DNA from: Rusavskia elegans
Lineage: Eukaryota > Ascomycota > Lecanoromycetes > Teloschistales > Teloschistaceae
DNA: 64,000 nucleotides
Direction of reading: 5' to 3'
NCBI GenBank assembly: GCA_011316305.1
Contig: SAUG01000075.1
Location: 62,001 to 126,000 of the forward strand
Positions within the stretch are counted from its first letter, which is position 1. Each line of letters starts with the position of its first letter. The notes under the pieces were generated by a model, which had not been told where the DNA came from, did not search any database, and saw only the letters and a program-made list of their open reading frames with translations. Shown piece after piece: positions 22,120 through 35,545 of the stretch. The position numbers were made by a program, and so were the translations under genes.

Positions 22120-25045
22120 AATCTATTTAAAATATTTTCTAATTCTTTTTTAAAGGAATTCTTTTTTTGAATAATATTCTATTTTCTAGTTATACCCGAT
22201 TATATATTTTCTATAGCTTCTTTAAAACTTTTTCTATTTCGACCCCTATAAAATTGTTATAGTATTTAAGTTATCTTTTCTACTATATATATTCTAGAAT
22301 TATTTAGATTTAATTTTACTAATAAACTTTTCTTATAAAATTAAAAGTCCATTCTATTTCTACTAAAGATATTAGATAAATAAAAATTTCGCGAGCTATC
22401 TATACTAGTTTCAAAAAGTTTTAAATATTATTTTTCTAAAATATCTAAATTAGATTATCTTCGATAGTGTTAGTATAAAAATATCGATTAATTTTAGAAA
22501 TAACTATTCGAAGACGCTAGAAGTATCGAAAAAAATTTATTAGTAAATAAAATAGATTTAGACGAATTAGTAAAATTATAATATTTAGACTGATCGTTTC
22601 GGATTGAAATGACGATTCGAAAACGCGATAAACGTAGCTAACGCGCTAGAATTACTAGTATAGATTAGAACTTCGCTTAAATAGATTAGAAAATCGGGTC
22701 GGATTATAATTTTAGATCTATAATCCGATCCGAATAGCCAATTTAATAATATATTTTCTTTTTATATCATTTTATTTCATTTTATAAAACGGATTTTAGA
22801 TTTTAATAAATCGATAGAAATTCTATAATATTTAGTAAAATATTTTTTTAATTCGATTCGATATCTATTTTTATATTCCGAAAAGTTTTCTAATTTTTTA
22901 TTATTATATTTTTTACTCTAGTTTTAATAAAAGCTAAAATTTAGTATAGAATCTAGAATATTTATAAAATTATAAATCTATTTTTCTTTACTTTTAATAC
23001 GAAAATAGTATTTCGAAAACTTTATATTAGTAATAATATAAACTCTTAATATTATTTTTAAATTAGCGTACTTTAATAATCGAATTACTTTATCTATTTT
23101 AGTAAAATAATCGAAAATAGTACTGTAAAATTGGAATATTAAATAAAATCTAATATCTATAGATTTTAAAATTAATAAAATATTTTTGTAAAACGGCCGT
23201 AGTATACTATCTATAAAAAGAAGAAATTACTATTTATATATATCTAAAATATTCTTTTATATTTATAGAATTTACGAATTTTTTTTCTATATATTTATTA
23301 ATAAAATAGTATAAATAATATATCCGACGAATTATAAAATATATCGAATTTTATCGAATATAAATATTTTAAATTATTTTTCTAGATTAGAAATTAGAAT
23401 CGACTTTTTTCTAGAATTTTATAAAATAAAGTTAATATTGAAAGAAAATAGAAATATAGACTATAATAGTACGAGCCAAAAATAAATATTAGTTTTAATA
23501 TTTATAATTTCATTATCTTTTCTACTATATTAGATAAGCTTGTAATAATATTTTTAATTTAAATATTTTTTGATTTTTAGTTGAAAACATTGCTAATTAT
23601 ATATAATCTAAAAGTATTAATAAAGTAATAAACTATTAATATAATTTTAGATTTAATTTTATCGGCTATCGAACCGAATAAAAATATTTTTTAACTTTTT
23701 TATAAACGTATTATTATTACTGATATTATTAGTAATAATATCTAAAAGTTTCTATCTAAACTATAATAATTCTAGAAAATTTAATAGTTTTTAATACTCT
23801 ATAGAACTAAAATAATTAGTAGAAAAAAATATAAATCTATTTAGATATTTATAAAATTAATATTAAATATTAATTTAGTTAATAAATACTTTAAAATATA
23901 CGGCTTTATATAGATTTAACTAAATATCCAATATAGAAGAAATATATACTAAAATTTTTAAATTAAAATAAATATACTCGCGGATAATATTATAACCTTC
24001 AAAAATAATCTATATAAATTATATATAGCCGATAAATTCTATATCTAAACGAAGTATTTATAGTAGTAGTTGAAATTTTATATTTTCGAATATCGAACTA
24101 GTAGATTTAGATTTATGGAAATTTTATATAAATATTACTTCTATACGATTTAATCGAAAGTAAAATCGAAATTTATATAGTTTTCTTCTATAATTAAAAT
24201 AAATTTTATAATTTCTATTTATATTACTATTAGCTATTTACGCGAAAATATATTATTTTAATAAAAGACTACGAAGTACGTTATATAGTTTTTTAATAAA
24301 CTATAGTAATAAAATAATTCTTTATAGTAGATATATTAGAAAAAGCGAAATCTATAAAATAGTCGAAAATTATAGAATAGTTTTTATATATAATTCTAGA
24401 TCAACTAACTATTATAAAAACTATCTATAGAATTTATATTACTATTTCGTTTATATATATTTTTTAGCTTTTTTTAGCTAAAAATAATTAGCTAGTTTTC
24501 TATAGAATTTATCTTTTATACTAATATCTATGGAAATACTAGATTATTAATATTCGATCTCTTTATAATAATCTAAATTCTATTAAATATATCTATTATT
24601 TTCCCGAGAAACTAATATTAGATAGTCGATTCGATTTTTATTAGCTATATTTTTAATAACTTTTTTTAACTTCCTATATAATTAAATAAATATAAATAGT
24701 TTAACGTTTATAAATCGGTTTATTATCTAATTAATAGACTAGCTAGAATAGATTTTATTTAGAAAGGATTTATTTTCTAGAATTTTGTTAGACGTATTAG
24801 TCTAGAAAACGGATAGACGAAAATAAATAAAATATTTAGATATTTTATATTAATTTTAAAAATCTAGTATAAATACAAATTATATATAGATAATAAATAA
24901 TATAAAAAGGTAATATAGGTATAAAAATATTAGTTATATTATTATTTACTTTTTAGTAGTAAAAAATCGACGTCAATCTAAATAGTATTTGATTTAGTAA
25001 TATAATTATATAATAAAAACAGTGGCTTTTTAGTATTATAATATA
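22120..25045 (-). mobile_element. RIP-degraded hAT-type DNA transposon, copy B
   Basis: The same repeat as 1-2610 and 47.7-50.5 kb. On the minus strand near 23,715-23,750 the frame reads like LLDIITNNISNNNT, matching the conserved DNASNN region of hAT transposases. A short MITE is inserted at 22588-22747. Many stops; CpA and TpG almost absent. Ends are approximate. Confidence 0.6.
22588..22747. repeat. MITE-1 short subfamily, inverted copy
   Basis: Reverse complement of the 155-160-bp unit at 15041-15195 and 30921-31080, with the ends agactgatcg and atagccaattt. It lies inside hAT copy B. Confidence 0.6.
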
Positions 25046-25059
25046 GAAAAGAAAATTTT

Positions 25060-25237
25060 AACGGATTTTAGTCAATTAAATCCGGATTTTTAGATTCGAT
25101 TCGGAACCGAATCGGATCGAACTTTAAATTAATCTAATCTAATCTGATTCGGATCGGATCGGATTATTTTTTAACTTTTATTAAATTAGATCGAATTAGT
25201 TAACTAAAATTCGAAATCCGATCCGACGGCCAATCTA
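25060..25237. repeat. MITE-1 fragment
   Basis: GC-richer words and the end CCGACGGCCAATCTA. It directly follows the hAT copy, as in the region at 2620-2787, so this MITE-hAT junction may be ancestral to both copies. Confidence 0.5.
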
Positions 25238-25439
25238 ATAGATAGTTATATTATAATATACTACTAAATTATAAAGAAAATACTAGTTAGTTATTTTTAT
25301 TATTTTTACGTCGAAATAATAATAATAGAAAATTCGTGATCGATTAAAAAAGAAAAAGATTAAATGAAAGTAATTAATTACGTTGTAAATTTTATCAAAC
25401 GAATTTTAGTTGTAGAAAATTCTTTAGATATAAAATATA

Positions 25440-25860
25440 ATGGTCTAGATGACGCAGTGGCAGACTGCGTGACCTGGAGGCCTAGCGGATCTAGCGTTTT
25501 TCGGAGTTAACGGGATTAAATCCGACGGATCAAAGATTTAAATCTTTTAAAAGTTAATCTAATATTTAAATTTCTTCTATTAACTAAATCGATTTTAGTA
25601 TAGTATTTTTATATAAAGGGCTTATATAATATATTACCTCGACCTAGTCATTCCGATCGAAGTAAATTAAATTAATAAAATTAAATAAAAAACGGTTTTT
25701 CTCTAGATTTTAGTTTAGATTTAGTTTTTTCGAAAATTCTAAATTCGAGTTTCCGATAAAATATTTAAATACTAAATAATTACGTAATTCGATCGATTTA
25801 ACGCCTTTAGTATTAAATCGTAAAAGACTAAAATAAAAAATCCGATTGACTAATCGTAAA
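25440..25860 (+). mobile_element. tRNA-derived SINE, copy S6
   Basis: The head GATGACGCAGTGGCAGACTG carries a good A box. The B box is damaged. Body and tail are as in the other copies. Confidence 0.75.
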
Positions 25861-26101
25861 AAAATTTAAAATATAATAATTATTATCGTTTACAATGCTG
25901 GTAATATATATATATATATAGTTGATAATTCAATATCATTTTAAATAAAAGCCTTTTAAAAAGAATTAAATATTTATTAACGGCGTTTAATTATCGAGAT
26001 TATATTTTGACGCGGTTAAATAGTATTTATTCGTTTAATTTAATAATTTTATATAAAGATTATATAATTTATTATATTACTTTTATTATATTGGATTTTT
26101 C

Positions 26102-26534
26102 ATATATATATACGATTAATCAATCGGATTTTAATTTTAGTCCTTTACGAACTTAATGCTAGAGGCGCTAATTCGATCAGATTATATAATTATTTGATAT
26201 TTAAATATTTTATCGAAAACTCGAATTTAGAACTTCCGAAAAAGCTAGATTTAGATTAAAATCCAAAGGGAAACCGTAATCTATTTGATTTTATTACTTT
26301 AATTTACTTCGATTAATTCGGCTAGATCGAGATAATCTATTATATAAATCCATTATATAAAAACTCTATATAAAAATCGATTGGAGTCGATAGAAAAACT
26401 TAAATATTGATTGGTTTTCGGGGGATTTGAACCTCCGATCCGCCGGATTTAACTCCGTTAACTCCGAAAAACGCTGGAGCTGGATCCGTTAAGCTATCAA
26501 ATCACGCAGTTTCTATTACTATATTGTTCAAGCC
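26102..26534 (-). mobile_element. tRNA-derived SINE, copy S7
   Basis: An inverted copy starting with the ATATATATATACGATTAATC tail and ending with the head at about 26,534. The segment at 26,415-26,460 is GC-rich and keeps the ccgccggattta block. Confidence 0.75.
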
Positions 26535-27006
26535 GATTTTTTTTTATATATTTATATTATTTTCATTTTTACTACGTTGTTAAAAATAATATTTTATTAA
26601 TTTAACGATCTAGTATTTCGCGAAAGTAGATTTATATATTTAAAGTATCTTTTCTATAATATATTTATTATAGAAAATATCTGTTTTTTTATTAACTAAT
26701 TTTCTATTTATTTTGTTCGTATCGACTACGTAATAAAAAAGAAATAATAAAGTAATATATATATATATACGTTTTTCTTTTTAAAAAACTTTTATTTAAA
26801 GTTATATAAAATTTTATTTATATATTTTATTAACGTTATATAGTATAAAAAAATTTTATTTTATATTTTTAAAAAATGTATACGATTAAAAGACGTTAGA
26901 TATACTTTATTACGTAATTGATTATTTTAATTCATTATATTCTTTTTTATTCGACTACGTATTTTATATTATCTAAACAATTGTCTATATTATAAATCGT
27001 TATAAA
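26535..27006. other. Unassigned RIP-degraded DNA
   Basis: AT-rich with loose similarity to 50,590-50,700, so it may belong to family X. Confidence 0.35.
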
Positions 27007-27451
27007 TAGACTGGCCGTCGGATCGTATTTCGGGTTCGAATCGAGTCGGTTCCGACTTTTCTAAATATTAAACCGACGGGTTTTCGGTTCCTAATTAAAA
27101 ACTATATCGATCTAATTTAGAACTATATAAACTCTAAGTCTTAGTATTAAAATATAACTTTCGTATTAAAGTTATATCTATTTATTTAAAAAAATTCTAA
27201 TTAATTAACTATATTAGCTAAAAAGATTCTAGTAAAACTAAATATATTATTTAAATATATTACTAATATAAATCTAATAGAATAATAATATCTATTATAT
27301 TTAGATTATACTAAAGGTTGCACGGATTTCTATCGGATTTTCGAATTCGATTCGGAACCGACCGTTTAGCGAATCGAACCGGTTTAACCCGCTAAAAAAT
27401 CGGATCAGATTTTAAATACCGACGGAAACTCGTACCGAAGTAGCCAATCTA
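27007..27451. repeat. MITE-1 copy (445 bp)
   Basis: TAGACTGGCCGTCGGATCG at the left, TAGCCAATCTA at the right. The interior has the family core: ctaagtcttagtattaaa, then 'ctaattaattaactatattagcta'-type words. Confidence 0.75.
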
Positions 27452-27673
27452 GTTATAAATATTAAATATTTCTGTTATAGTTATCTACTATAGTACCAAT
27501 TAATTATCTATAATTTTCGCTTCAATAATATTTATTATATAATCTATATTTTTATTTTTTATTAAATTATTAAAGTATTCTTTTGCTCGCGTAGCTTTAA
27601 AAAAATCGCTAGCTATAAAGAAATCGTTAACTAGTACGTTAAATAGTACGATTAAAAGTTTTATCCGATTAAT

Positions 27674-28147
27674 TAGACTGGCTACTTCGGTACGAATTTT
27701 CGTCGGTATCTAAAAACCGATCCGAATTTTTAGCGAGTCGGTTCGATCCGACCCGTTAAACGGTCGGTTTCGGATCGAATCTAAATATCCGATAGAAATT
27801 TACTAAACTTTTATTATTAGGTATATATAGTATATATAATATTTAATATTCTTTATAGATAATATAACTAGATAATGTATTTCGTCTAACTAAAACCTTG
27901 CTAGCTAGCGTAATCAATTAACTAGAGTTTTTTTTAAATAAATAAAAGTAACTTTTATACTAGAATTATATTATAATTATACTTTTATATTAGAGTTTAG
28001 CGTCTTAGCGGTTCTGAGTCGGATCGGGTCGGTTCCTCGACTAGAAATCGAAAACCTGTCGGTTCGGTATCTAGAAAAGTCGAAATCGGTTCGGGTTAGG
28101 TCGGTTTTTTAAACCCGGGTTCGAAATCCGACCCGACGGCCAGTCTA
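27674..28147. repeat. MITE-1 copy (474 bp, well preserved ends)
   Basis: A good reference copy. TAGACTGGC...GGCCAGTCTA are terminal inverted repeats beginning with TA, which suggests a TA target duplication. It has no coding capacity. Confidence 0.8.
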
Positions 28148-28334
28148 CGATTAATTAAAATAAAAAGATATAAAAAATCGAATAGCGCGTTAAAAAAATA
28201 GTAAGAATTTTTTTTTAAATATAGTTGATATAGATTACTTTAGCTATAATAAAGTAATCGACGTTTATAAATATAGATCTAATTATTATAAATATTTATA
28301 TTACTATATAGTTTCATTTAAATTAGGATATTGG

Positions 28335-28740
28335 AACGGATTAAATCGGAACGAATTTAAAATTTTTTAATTCGATCCGAATCGGATTAGAATATCTTCG
28401 AATTAGATTATAAACGGATTAGAATATAAACGGATTTTCGCAGGATTATTTTATTTAAAAGACGAAATATTTAATAATCGCGCTAATATAGACGCTAACC
28501 TAGTTTATAAAAATTAATTTTCTTTTTAAATAATTAAAGAATTTAATAAATATATTTAGATTTATTTAGCGCCTAAATTAGATTTATAAGAATTAAAACT
28601 AAAAATTACTATTTTTAGTAAATCCCGACCCGAACCTAATCCGTTTTAATTCGGGTCGGGTCGATATCTATATAATTTAATTTAAATTCGATCCGAATTC
28701 GTTCGGAACGGATTCGAAACGAAGATTTCTATATTTCGAT
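28335..28740. repeat. MITE-3 copy
   Basis: ggaacggattaaatcggaac at the left and agatttctatatttcg at the right; the same unit as at 20,727-21,145. Confidence 0.5.
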
Positions 28741-29099
28741 TCGAATTCTATTTATAGTTGAAACTATTTTAGAAATATATATATATAAAAATGTCTTTAA
28801 AAATTTATAATATTTACGAGAATTCAATATTATAGAATATATATTACTAGTAAAAAAAAAAAAGGAATGATAACTACGAAATATATTTATCTATAAAGAT
28901 TTCTATATTATTTTAATTATCGGTAAAACTATATAATATATTATAAAATAAATTTAATTAAAAGTTTTAAAAAATCGTTATTTTTATTAAATAAAATAAT
29001 ATTTAAACTCTACTACTATATTTTCGTTATCAATATATTTATATTTAATATATTTATCAAATTATTAATTTAATAGATATCAAAACCAAAACTATTTAA

Positions 29100-29815
29100 C
29101 TAAATATATTTTCGTTTTCAATATTCGAATTTTGAATTATATCTTTTGCGATTGAATATTAAAAATACTATACGTCGGAACGGATTGCCCGAATGAAAAG
29201 ATTAAGAAAATTTTAACGATTTCGATTTTTACTAAACAAAGAAATATTTAGTATTAGTAACTACGAACTAAAATCTAAAAAGAAATTTTATCTAAAAACG
29301 CTAAATATTTAGTATCCAGACGCTAGATCTAATCCGAAATAAATAAAACCATTTGGAATACGAAGGAAATTTTTTGAAAAATCTTTGATCCGATCCGAAC
29401 GACAATCCATTCCGAACTGTAAAAAATACCAATCGATTAGATTATAAAAATATTTAATTATTTAATTATTCTATACAAAATTTATTTTCAGAGTTTTCGA
29501 AAAAACTAAATCTAAATTAAATATTAAATAGAAATTTTTTGATCTATTTAATTTTTTTAGATTTAATTCTAATTCGATCTATTTATACGGTTACGAGTTT
29601 ACGAATTACGATACGATCTACTATATAATCTCTCTTCACAAAAACTCAATCTAAAATCGATTTAATCGATAGAAAAAATTTAAATATTAGTTTTAACTTT
29701 CGAAAAATTCGAATTTTCGATCCGTCGGATTTAACTTTTAATTCCGAAAAATATCAGATTCGTTAGGTCTACGAAATCACGCAGTTTTTACCATTGCGTT
29801 ACTATTGAAAAATTA
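29100..29815 (-). mobile_element. tRNA-derived SINE, copy S8, split by a smaller MITE
   Basis: The tail and 3' body are at 29,100-29,170, and the rest with the head is at 29,440-29,815. The gap is filled by a 269-bp MITE. The join restores the usual order of the SINE body. Confidence 0.65.
29171..29439. mobile_element. Pogo/Fot1-like MITE (about 269 bp)
   Basis: The ends TACGTCGGAACGGATTG and CAATCCATTCCGAACTGTA are inverted repeats (about 19 bases with mismatches), beginning with TA and a CAGT-like motif as in Tc1/mariner-pogo elements. It lies inside SINE S8. It has no ORF. Confidence 0.6.
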
Positions 29816-29893
29816 ATAATTAGATTCGATATTACTGTTTTTAGTAAAATTTCGATTATAGATTTTAATTAAAAAATAGAAAAATCTTATATC

Positions 29894-30259
29894 TAGACTG
29901 GCCGTCGGGTCGGGTTTCGAACCCGGGTTAGCTAATCCGATCCGACCCATCAAGACTAGATCTTGGCGCTAAGCCCTAGTATAAAAGTATAATTCTAGTA
30001 TAAAAATTATACGAATAATTTAAAAAAATACTAATTAATTAACTACGCTAGCTAGAAAGATCCTAGTTGAATTAATTATATTACTTAATTATATTTCCTT
30101 TATATATAATCAATTAATAAATTAATTAATATATTATATTATTATATAAATAATTAAAAAGGTTTAACGGGTATCCGGGTTCGTCCCGAGTTCGACCCAC
30201 TAAGATCGAGTCGGGTTCCCGACAGTTCGACGGGAACTCGACTCGAAGTGGCTAGTCTA
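29894..30259. repeat. MITE-1 copy (366 bp)
   Basis: TAGACTGGCCGTCGGGTCGG at the left and GTGGCTAGTCTA at the right. The GC-rich ends are well preserved. Confidence 0.75.
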
Positions 30260-30920
30260 CTTATATCTAATAGCTATAGATAGTTTTAAATATACGAAAT
30301 TAATTATTAAAAAGTAATTTTATTTATTTACGACGATTTTTAATATTCAAACTTTTATATTAATATTATATAAATTAGTAATTCGATGAATAGATTGAAT
30401 ATTAATATAATAATATATTAATATCGGATATACGATAATAAATATTTTATATTCCAATTTAATTAATATAAACTACAATTTTTTGGAATTTAATATTAAA
30501 TAAATTTTGTAATTTAATCTACTAATATACTAATAATATAAAATTTATAAAAAAATCTTTTATAGATAATTACATTTCGTAGTAATAGTTTTTTAACTAT
30601 ATTCTACTCGTGATAAAAATTTTATAATATTAAAATTTACTAAAAGTTTTTTTTATTTATAGATTCTTTTATAGTAATATCTATAAAATAAATATTATAG
30701 TAATCGTTTTAGATATTATAACTATATTTATATTTATAGATAGAGTTAATTTTATTATAGCTAGAATCATCTCTATCGATTATAATAGAAATGTTTTTAT
30801 TATTATTTATAGAATACGTTATTCGATTTTTCTATCATCTTTTATTTTAATTAATAAAGTAAAACTTTTAATCGTAGTAGTAAAAATATTAGTTAACGAC
30901 TTTTTTTATTACAACGCGAT
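30260..30920. other. Unassigned RIP-degraded DNA
   Basis: AT-rich, no open frame or repeat partner seen. Confidence 0.4.
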
Positions 30921-31080
30921 TAGACTGACCACTCGGATCGGATTATAGATTTAAAATCATAATTCGACTCGACTTTCTAACCTATTTAGGCGAAATTTCA
31001 ATCTATACTAGTAATTCTAGCGCGTTAGCCACGTTTATCGCGTTTTCGGATCGCTATTTCAATCCGAAACGGCCAGTCTA
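30921..31080. repeat. MITE-1 short subfamily (160 bp)
   Basis: TAGACTGACC...GGCCAGTCTA with the internal cgcgttagccacgtttatcg block shared with 15041-15195. Confidence 0.7.
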
Positions 31081-31252
31081 AACGCGGTTATAGTAGAATA
31101 AAATATAATCTAAAAATTGATTCTCTATAAAAATTCGCTGTATGAGTTTTAAATATTTAGATGAATTACGTAATCAAATTCGATTAGATCTAGATTAAAT
31201 AAAAATTTTAATAGATTTTTAACATTTTTATATTATTTTATATTTGCGATTT

Positions 31253-31687
31253 AATTATTGGATTTTGATTTTAATTTTTTACGATTTAATATTAAAAGCG
31301 TTTAATCGATCGGATTATATAATTATTTAGTATTTAAATATTTTATCGAAAAATCGAATTTAGATTTTTCGAAAGAATTAGATTTAAACTAAATTTTTTA
31401 AAAGAAACCGTAATCTATTTAATCTTTTAGATTAGATTCTAATTCGATCGACTTATACGAATACGAAACGATCTACTAAATAATGTTTCTATATAAAAAT
31501 TCTATATAAAAATTCTATATAAAAATTCTATATAAAAATCGATTTTAATTAATAGAAAAAACTTAAATATTAGTTAGCTTTCGAAAGATTCGAACCTTCG
31601 ACCTATCGGATTTAATTCCGTTAATTTCGAAAAACGTTAGATCCGTTAGATTTCCAGGTTATATAGTATTGCTACTACGCTATCAAA
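31253..31687 (-). mobile_element. tRNA-derived SINE, copy S9
   Basis: An inverted copy between two TTATATTATTTTATA direct repeats (target-site duplication). The spacer carries a local tandem repeat of ttctatataaaaa units at about 31,490-31,545 that other copies lack. Confidence 0.75.
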
Positions 31688-31751
31688 ATCTTATATTATT
31701 TTATAATAAATACTTTTAAAATTAAAAAAAATATCTTTTCGATATTATAAC

Positions 31752-32176
31752 TAGACTAGCCATTTCGGGTCGGGTTTCTATCGAACCGTCGGGAATCCGA
31801 CCCGATTTTAGCGGATCGAACCGGTTTAACTTATTAAACGGTCGGGTCCGGATTAAATTCGGATATCCGTTAAATCTTTTTATTTAATTATATAAAAAAG
31901 TAATATGATTAGATAATATAATTAGTTTTACTAGAATCTTTCTAGCTAGCGTAGTTAATTAATTAGAATTTTTTTAAATTATATATATAATTTTCATACT
32001 AGTATTATATTTTTATACTAGAGTTTAGCGCTAAAATCTAGTTTTAGTAGATCGAATCGGATTAGTTAATTCGGATTCGAAACTCGGTTAAATTAGATTA
32101 TATTTTAGTTTAATTCGATTCGGATCGAGTCGGATTAGCTAATTTAGATTCGAAATCCGACCCGACGGCCAGCCTA
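31752..32176. repeat. MITE-1 copy (425 bp)
   Basis: TAGACTAGCC...GGCCAGCCTA ends with the common family core between them. Confidence 0.75.
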
Positions 32177-32845
32177 ATTATAACGAACGTCAACGAAATA
32201 TAAAAAACTATAATCTATTTTTATATATAATATAAATTATTGTAATTATTTTATTATTTTTTTAAATAATTGAATTTAAACGTCAAACGCGTTATATAAA
32301 TCTTGGAAATATAATTAAAACGTTTGGAAACGAAACTCGTCGTCCAGTTACTATAGCGTCGCTAGCGTATCGAATTTCGATTTTTTTCCTACTTTTTTCT
32401 TTTCTTTATTATAAGGTTATATTTTTATTTTTTTAGAATATAAATTGAACCTATAGTATATCTTTTATCTTGTCTATAATTATATACTATTCTAAAATAT
32501 TAACGTTTTTTTAATTTTAATTTAATAATCTATACGTTTTTAATCCGTTATATACGATTTATACTATAATATTTACGATATCGATATATAATATTTGTTG
32601 TAGTTATAACCGTGGTAAAATACTCTAGATAGATCTACTTTAAATAAATATTAGATTAATTAAAAGCGATAATATTCTTTAAAACCCGCGTATTATAGAC
32701 GTTATAAACTAGTTTAATAATTCGTTTATACTATCGACGCCCGTTAAAAAAACTCTAGTTTATCTTCTATTTATTAGATAATCTAATCGGAATTCTATAA
32801 TAATCTCGTCGCTAGTATATCGAGAGATTTTACTATTTTTAATAG
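32177..32845. other. Unassigned RIP-degraded DNA
   Basis: AT-rich with no long open frame. Scattered CG-containing words suggest a decayed coding repeat, but no match is seen. Confidence 0.4.
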
Positions 32846-33161
32846 TAGACTGGCCGTCGGATCGATTCAGACTAAAACGTAACCCGATCCGATCTGCCAA
32901 GACCGAATCATGGCGCCAAGCTCTAGTATAAAAGTATAAAGCTAGTATAACTTTTATACGAATTTACTAAAAAAGTACTAATTAAATAACTTCGCTAGCT
33001 AGAAAGTCCGTGGTAAAACTAAATATATTATCTTTATTTAATTATTAAAATAATAATTTTTTAAATATATAATGTAATCGGGTCGGGTCCGGATCGGATT
33101 ATCAAAATCGAATCGGATATCCGACGGTTCGACGAAAATCCGACTCGAATCGGCCAGTCTA
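32846..33161. repeat. MITE-1 copy (316 bp)
   Basis: TAGACTGGCCGTCGGATCG...CGGCCAGTCTA. Confidence 0.75.
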
Positions 33162-33372
33162 TTTAATAGCTAAACCTATTAATAGTAGCCGTCTAATAGC
33201 TAGTCGAATAGATAATCTAATAAAAATACCTTTTAAAAAAATTTTATTTCTAGAAATTTTAATTCGAATTAATTATATAATAGTAACAATAAATCGAATA
33301 ATTCGAACGATAGAAATAATAGCGACGATTCTAAAAAAGATAATAAAAAGCTTTAAATTTTAAAAACTTAAA

Positions 33373-33480
33373 TAGATTGGCCGTCGGATCGAATTTCGAA
33401 TCTAGATTAGCTAATCCGATTCGATTCGATGCCGAATCGAATCCGAAAACCTAGATTCGATCTATTTAAACCGCTAAAAT
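33373..33480. repeat. MITE-1 fragment (left end)
   Basis: TAGATTGGCCGTCGGATCG followed by ~90 bp of family sequence, then truncated. Confidence 0.55.
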
Positions 33481-33484
33481 CTCT

Positions 33485-35095
33485 TTTCCTATATTATAAA
33501 AGCAATTCTTTTATTAATAAATTAATTATATAGTTATATATCGAAGTATTATATTTATCTAGATCAACTATTTCCAGGAATAGATTACTAATTAAATAGA
33601 TTAATAATTTTCTTTATCTTTTTATCGTCTTCGGTTTCTATTTCCGTTTTCTTTTTTATATTTCTTTTTCTTTTATCTTTATTTTGATTTTTATCTTCGT
33701 TTTAGTTAAAACTAATACTTTTAGTTAATCTTTTAATATTTTCGAGTTTACTATTATTCTATTTTATAGAATATTTCTCTACTATCTAGTTTTTATTATT
33801 AACTTCGTTAATATTATTAATATTTTCGTTTTTCTTTTTATACGGAGATTCGATAGCTATATTAGCCGTATTACTACTATAGCTAGTTATTTTAGTAAAT
33901 TTCAATTATTTTTATAGATGTTCTAGTATTCTAGTAATCTTAAATTCTTTAAAGTCGTTATAATAAATACTTTATTATTTGATAAAATAAGTAATTAGAA
34001 GTATATTTTTAATAGTTATTATAAATTCGAAAGTTTTTAGAAATAAATAATTATAAGTTAGATCGCTTTATTAATATTTAATATTATATTTTAGTATATT
34101 ATTTTAGTCCGTTCCTATTTTATCTAATCGATAAATTATCTTTCCTTTATTTTTTTTTAACGAGTTTTATTACGAAATTTAGTTTCGTAATATAATATTA
34201 TAAATGAATCAACATTTAATATAATTTATAATATTCTATTATATAACTATAAAGTCTTTTATTAATTCTATAATCTATTTCCTTGTTTCTAACGTTTTAT
34301 TTTAAAAAGGTCATGGTCCGCGCATTCTATATTATCACTAAAACAATTTATAGAATTTACTAAAACATTCTATAGTCAGATATCACTATATAACATATAG
34401 CGCACTCTAACTAATCAATCAGATAATCAAAATCCAAAGAATCGATCCTATTTTGTAAATAATTTTATCGAAATTTCAATTTTTCAACTATCTCGTATAA
34501 CCTTGTACTATATATCCAATATTCAAGATTTGAAGCTAAAACTCTTATAACTTTTAGCTGAATATCTATACTATCAAATGTAAATATATACTATTTACGC
34601 GACCAAAATTAGATACGGTATCTCCTAAATTTCGTTTATTTCGATCGTAGAAAACATTTTACAAAGCTGTTGGAAATACTTTAGAATAAAGCTAGCTCTA
34701 TAGAGTGTTTCAATGATAATATAAAATACGCGGATTATAATCTTTTTAAAAAATTCTTTATATCTAGATCTATAGTTTTCTATATATCGATTACTTTTAA
34801 TTTCTAAAGGAATTTATATATAGTAATACGATCTATATTCTATTTTTTATAGAATATATATTTAGGATCCGATTTCTTTTTTATCGTATTCGCGATTTGC
34901 GATCGATTTAGATTTTATAGATAGTGATTTTAATTTAAATATAACGCGATACTAGAGAGTAGCGTAGATAATATAATAGAGTAATATAATTAATACTCGA
35001 AGGAGTTTTAAAAAAATAGTAGTTAAAAGTATAAAGAAATATATAATAGAATATTCTAGAAATTTATAGAAGTATATTGAATCGTTTATTTTAGC
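33485..35095 (-). repeat. Unclassified repeat family Y, copy 1 (with nested MITE-4)
   Basis: The parts at about 33,650-33,850 and 34,780-35,090 are the reverse complement of 47,300-47,600 and 46,560-46,760. It is RIP-degraded. The type of element is unknown; the plus-strand copy has a Lys/Asn-rich frame that may be low-complexity after RIP. Confidence 0.5.
34301..34750. mobile_element. MITE-4 (about 450 bp), largely spared by RIP
   Basis: Long terminal inverted repeats of about 45 bases (TTTTAAAAAGGTCATGGTCC at the left; the right end, read inverted, differs by C-to-T and G-to-A changes). The interior retains many CpA and TpG, unlike everything around it. It has no ORF of note. It lies inside repeat family Y, so it arrived later. 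Confidence 0.65.
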
Positions 35096-35097
35096 TA

Positions 35098-35545
35098 AAG
35101 TCCAGCCGACGATTATTTTTCGAAACGGGATATAGAAATTTCCGATCCGAATTCGACCCGAACGAATTCGAATTAGGACCGAATCGAATTATATAGATAT
35201 CGATCCGACCCGAATCGAAATAGAACAGATTCGGATCGTAATTTACGAAAAATAGTAATTTTTAAAATTAATTCTAGAAAATCGAATATAGGTACTAAAA
35301 TAGTCTAATAAAAGTTATTAGCTTTTATATAATCTAAAATATAGAATAAACTTCTATAAGTAATTTTAGTGCCTATACTAGCGCGATGACTAATTATTTT
35401 ATTATTTAAACGGAATTAACCCGCGAAAATTCGTTTATATTCTAACCCGTTTATAACCTAACCCGGAGATATTCCAATTCGGTTCGGATCGGATTAGAAA
35501 TTTTAGAATCCGACCCGATCTAACCCGTTTCGAGGTCCACCAACG
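35098..35545. repeat. MITE-3 copy, inverted
   Basis: It begins near TTTCGAAACGGGATA and ends CCCGTTTCGAGG: an inverted pair of ~12 bases. It is the clearest MITE-3 copy. Confidence 0.6.

Larger units (their letters stand above)
27452..28990 (-). repeat. Unclassified repeat family X, copy 2 (with two nested MITEs)
   Basis: It matches 50,560-51,350 in the same orientation but is more decayed, and is split by MITE-1 (27674-28147) and MITE-3 (about 28,335-28,740). Confidence 0.5.
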
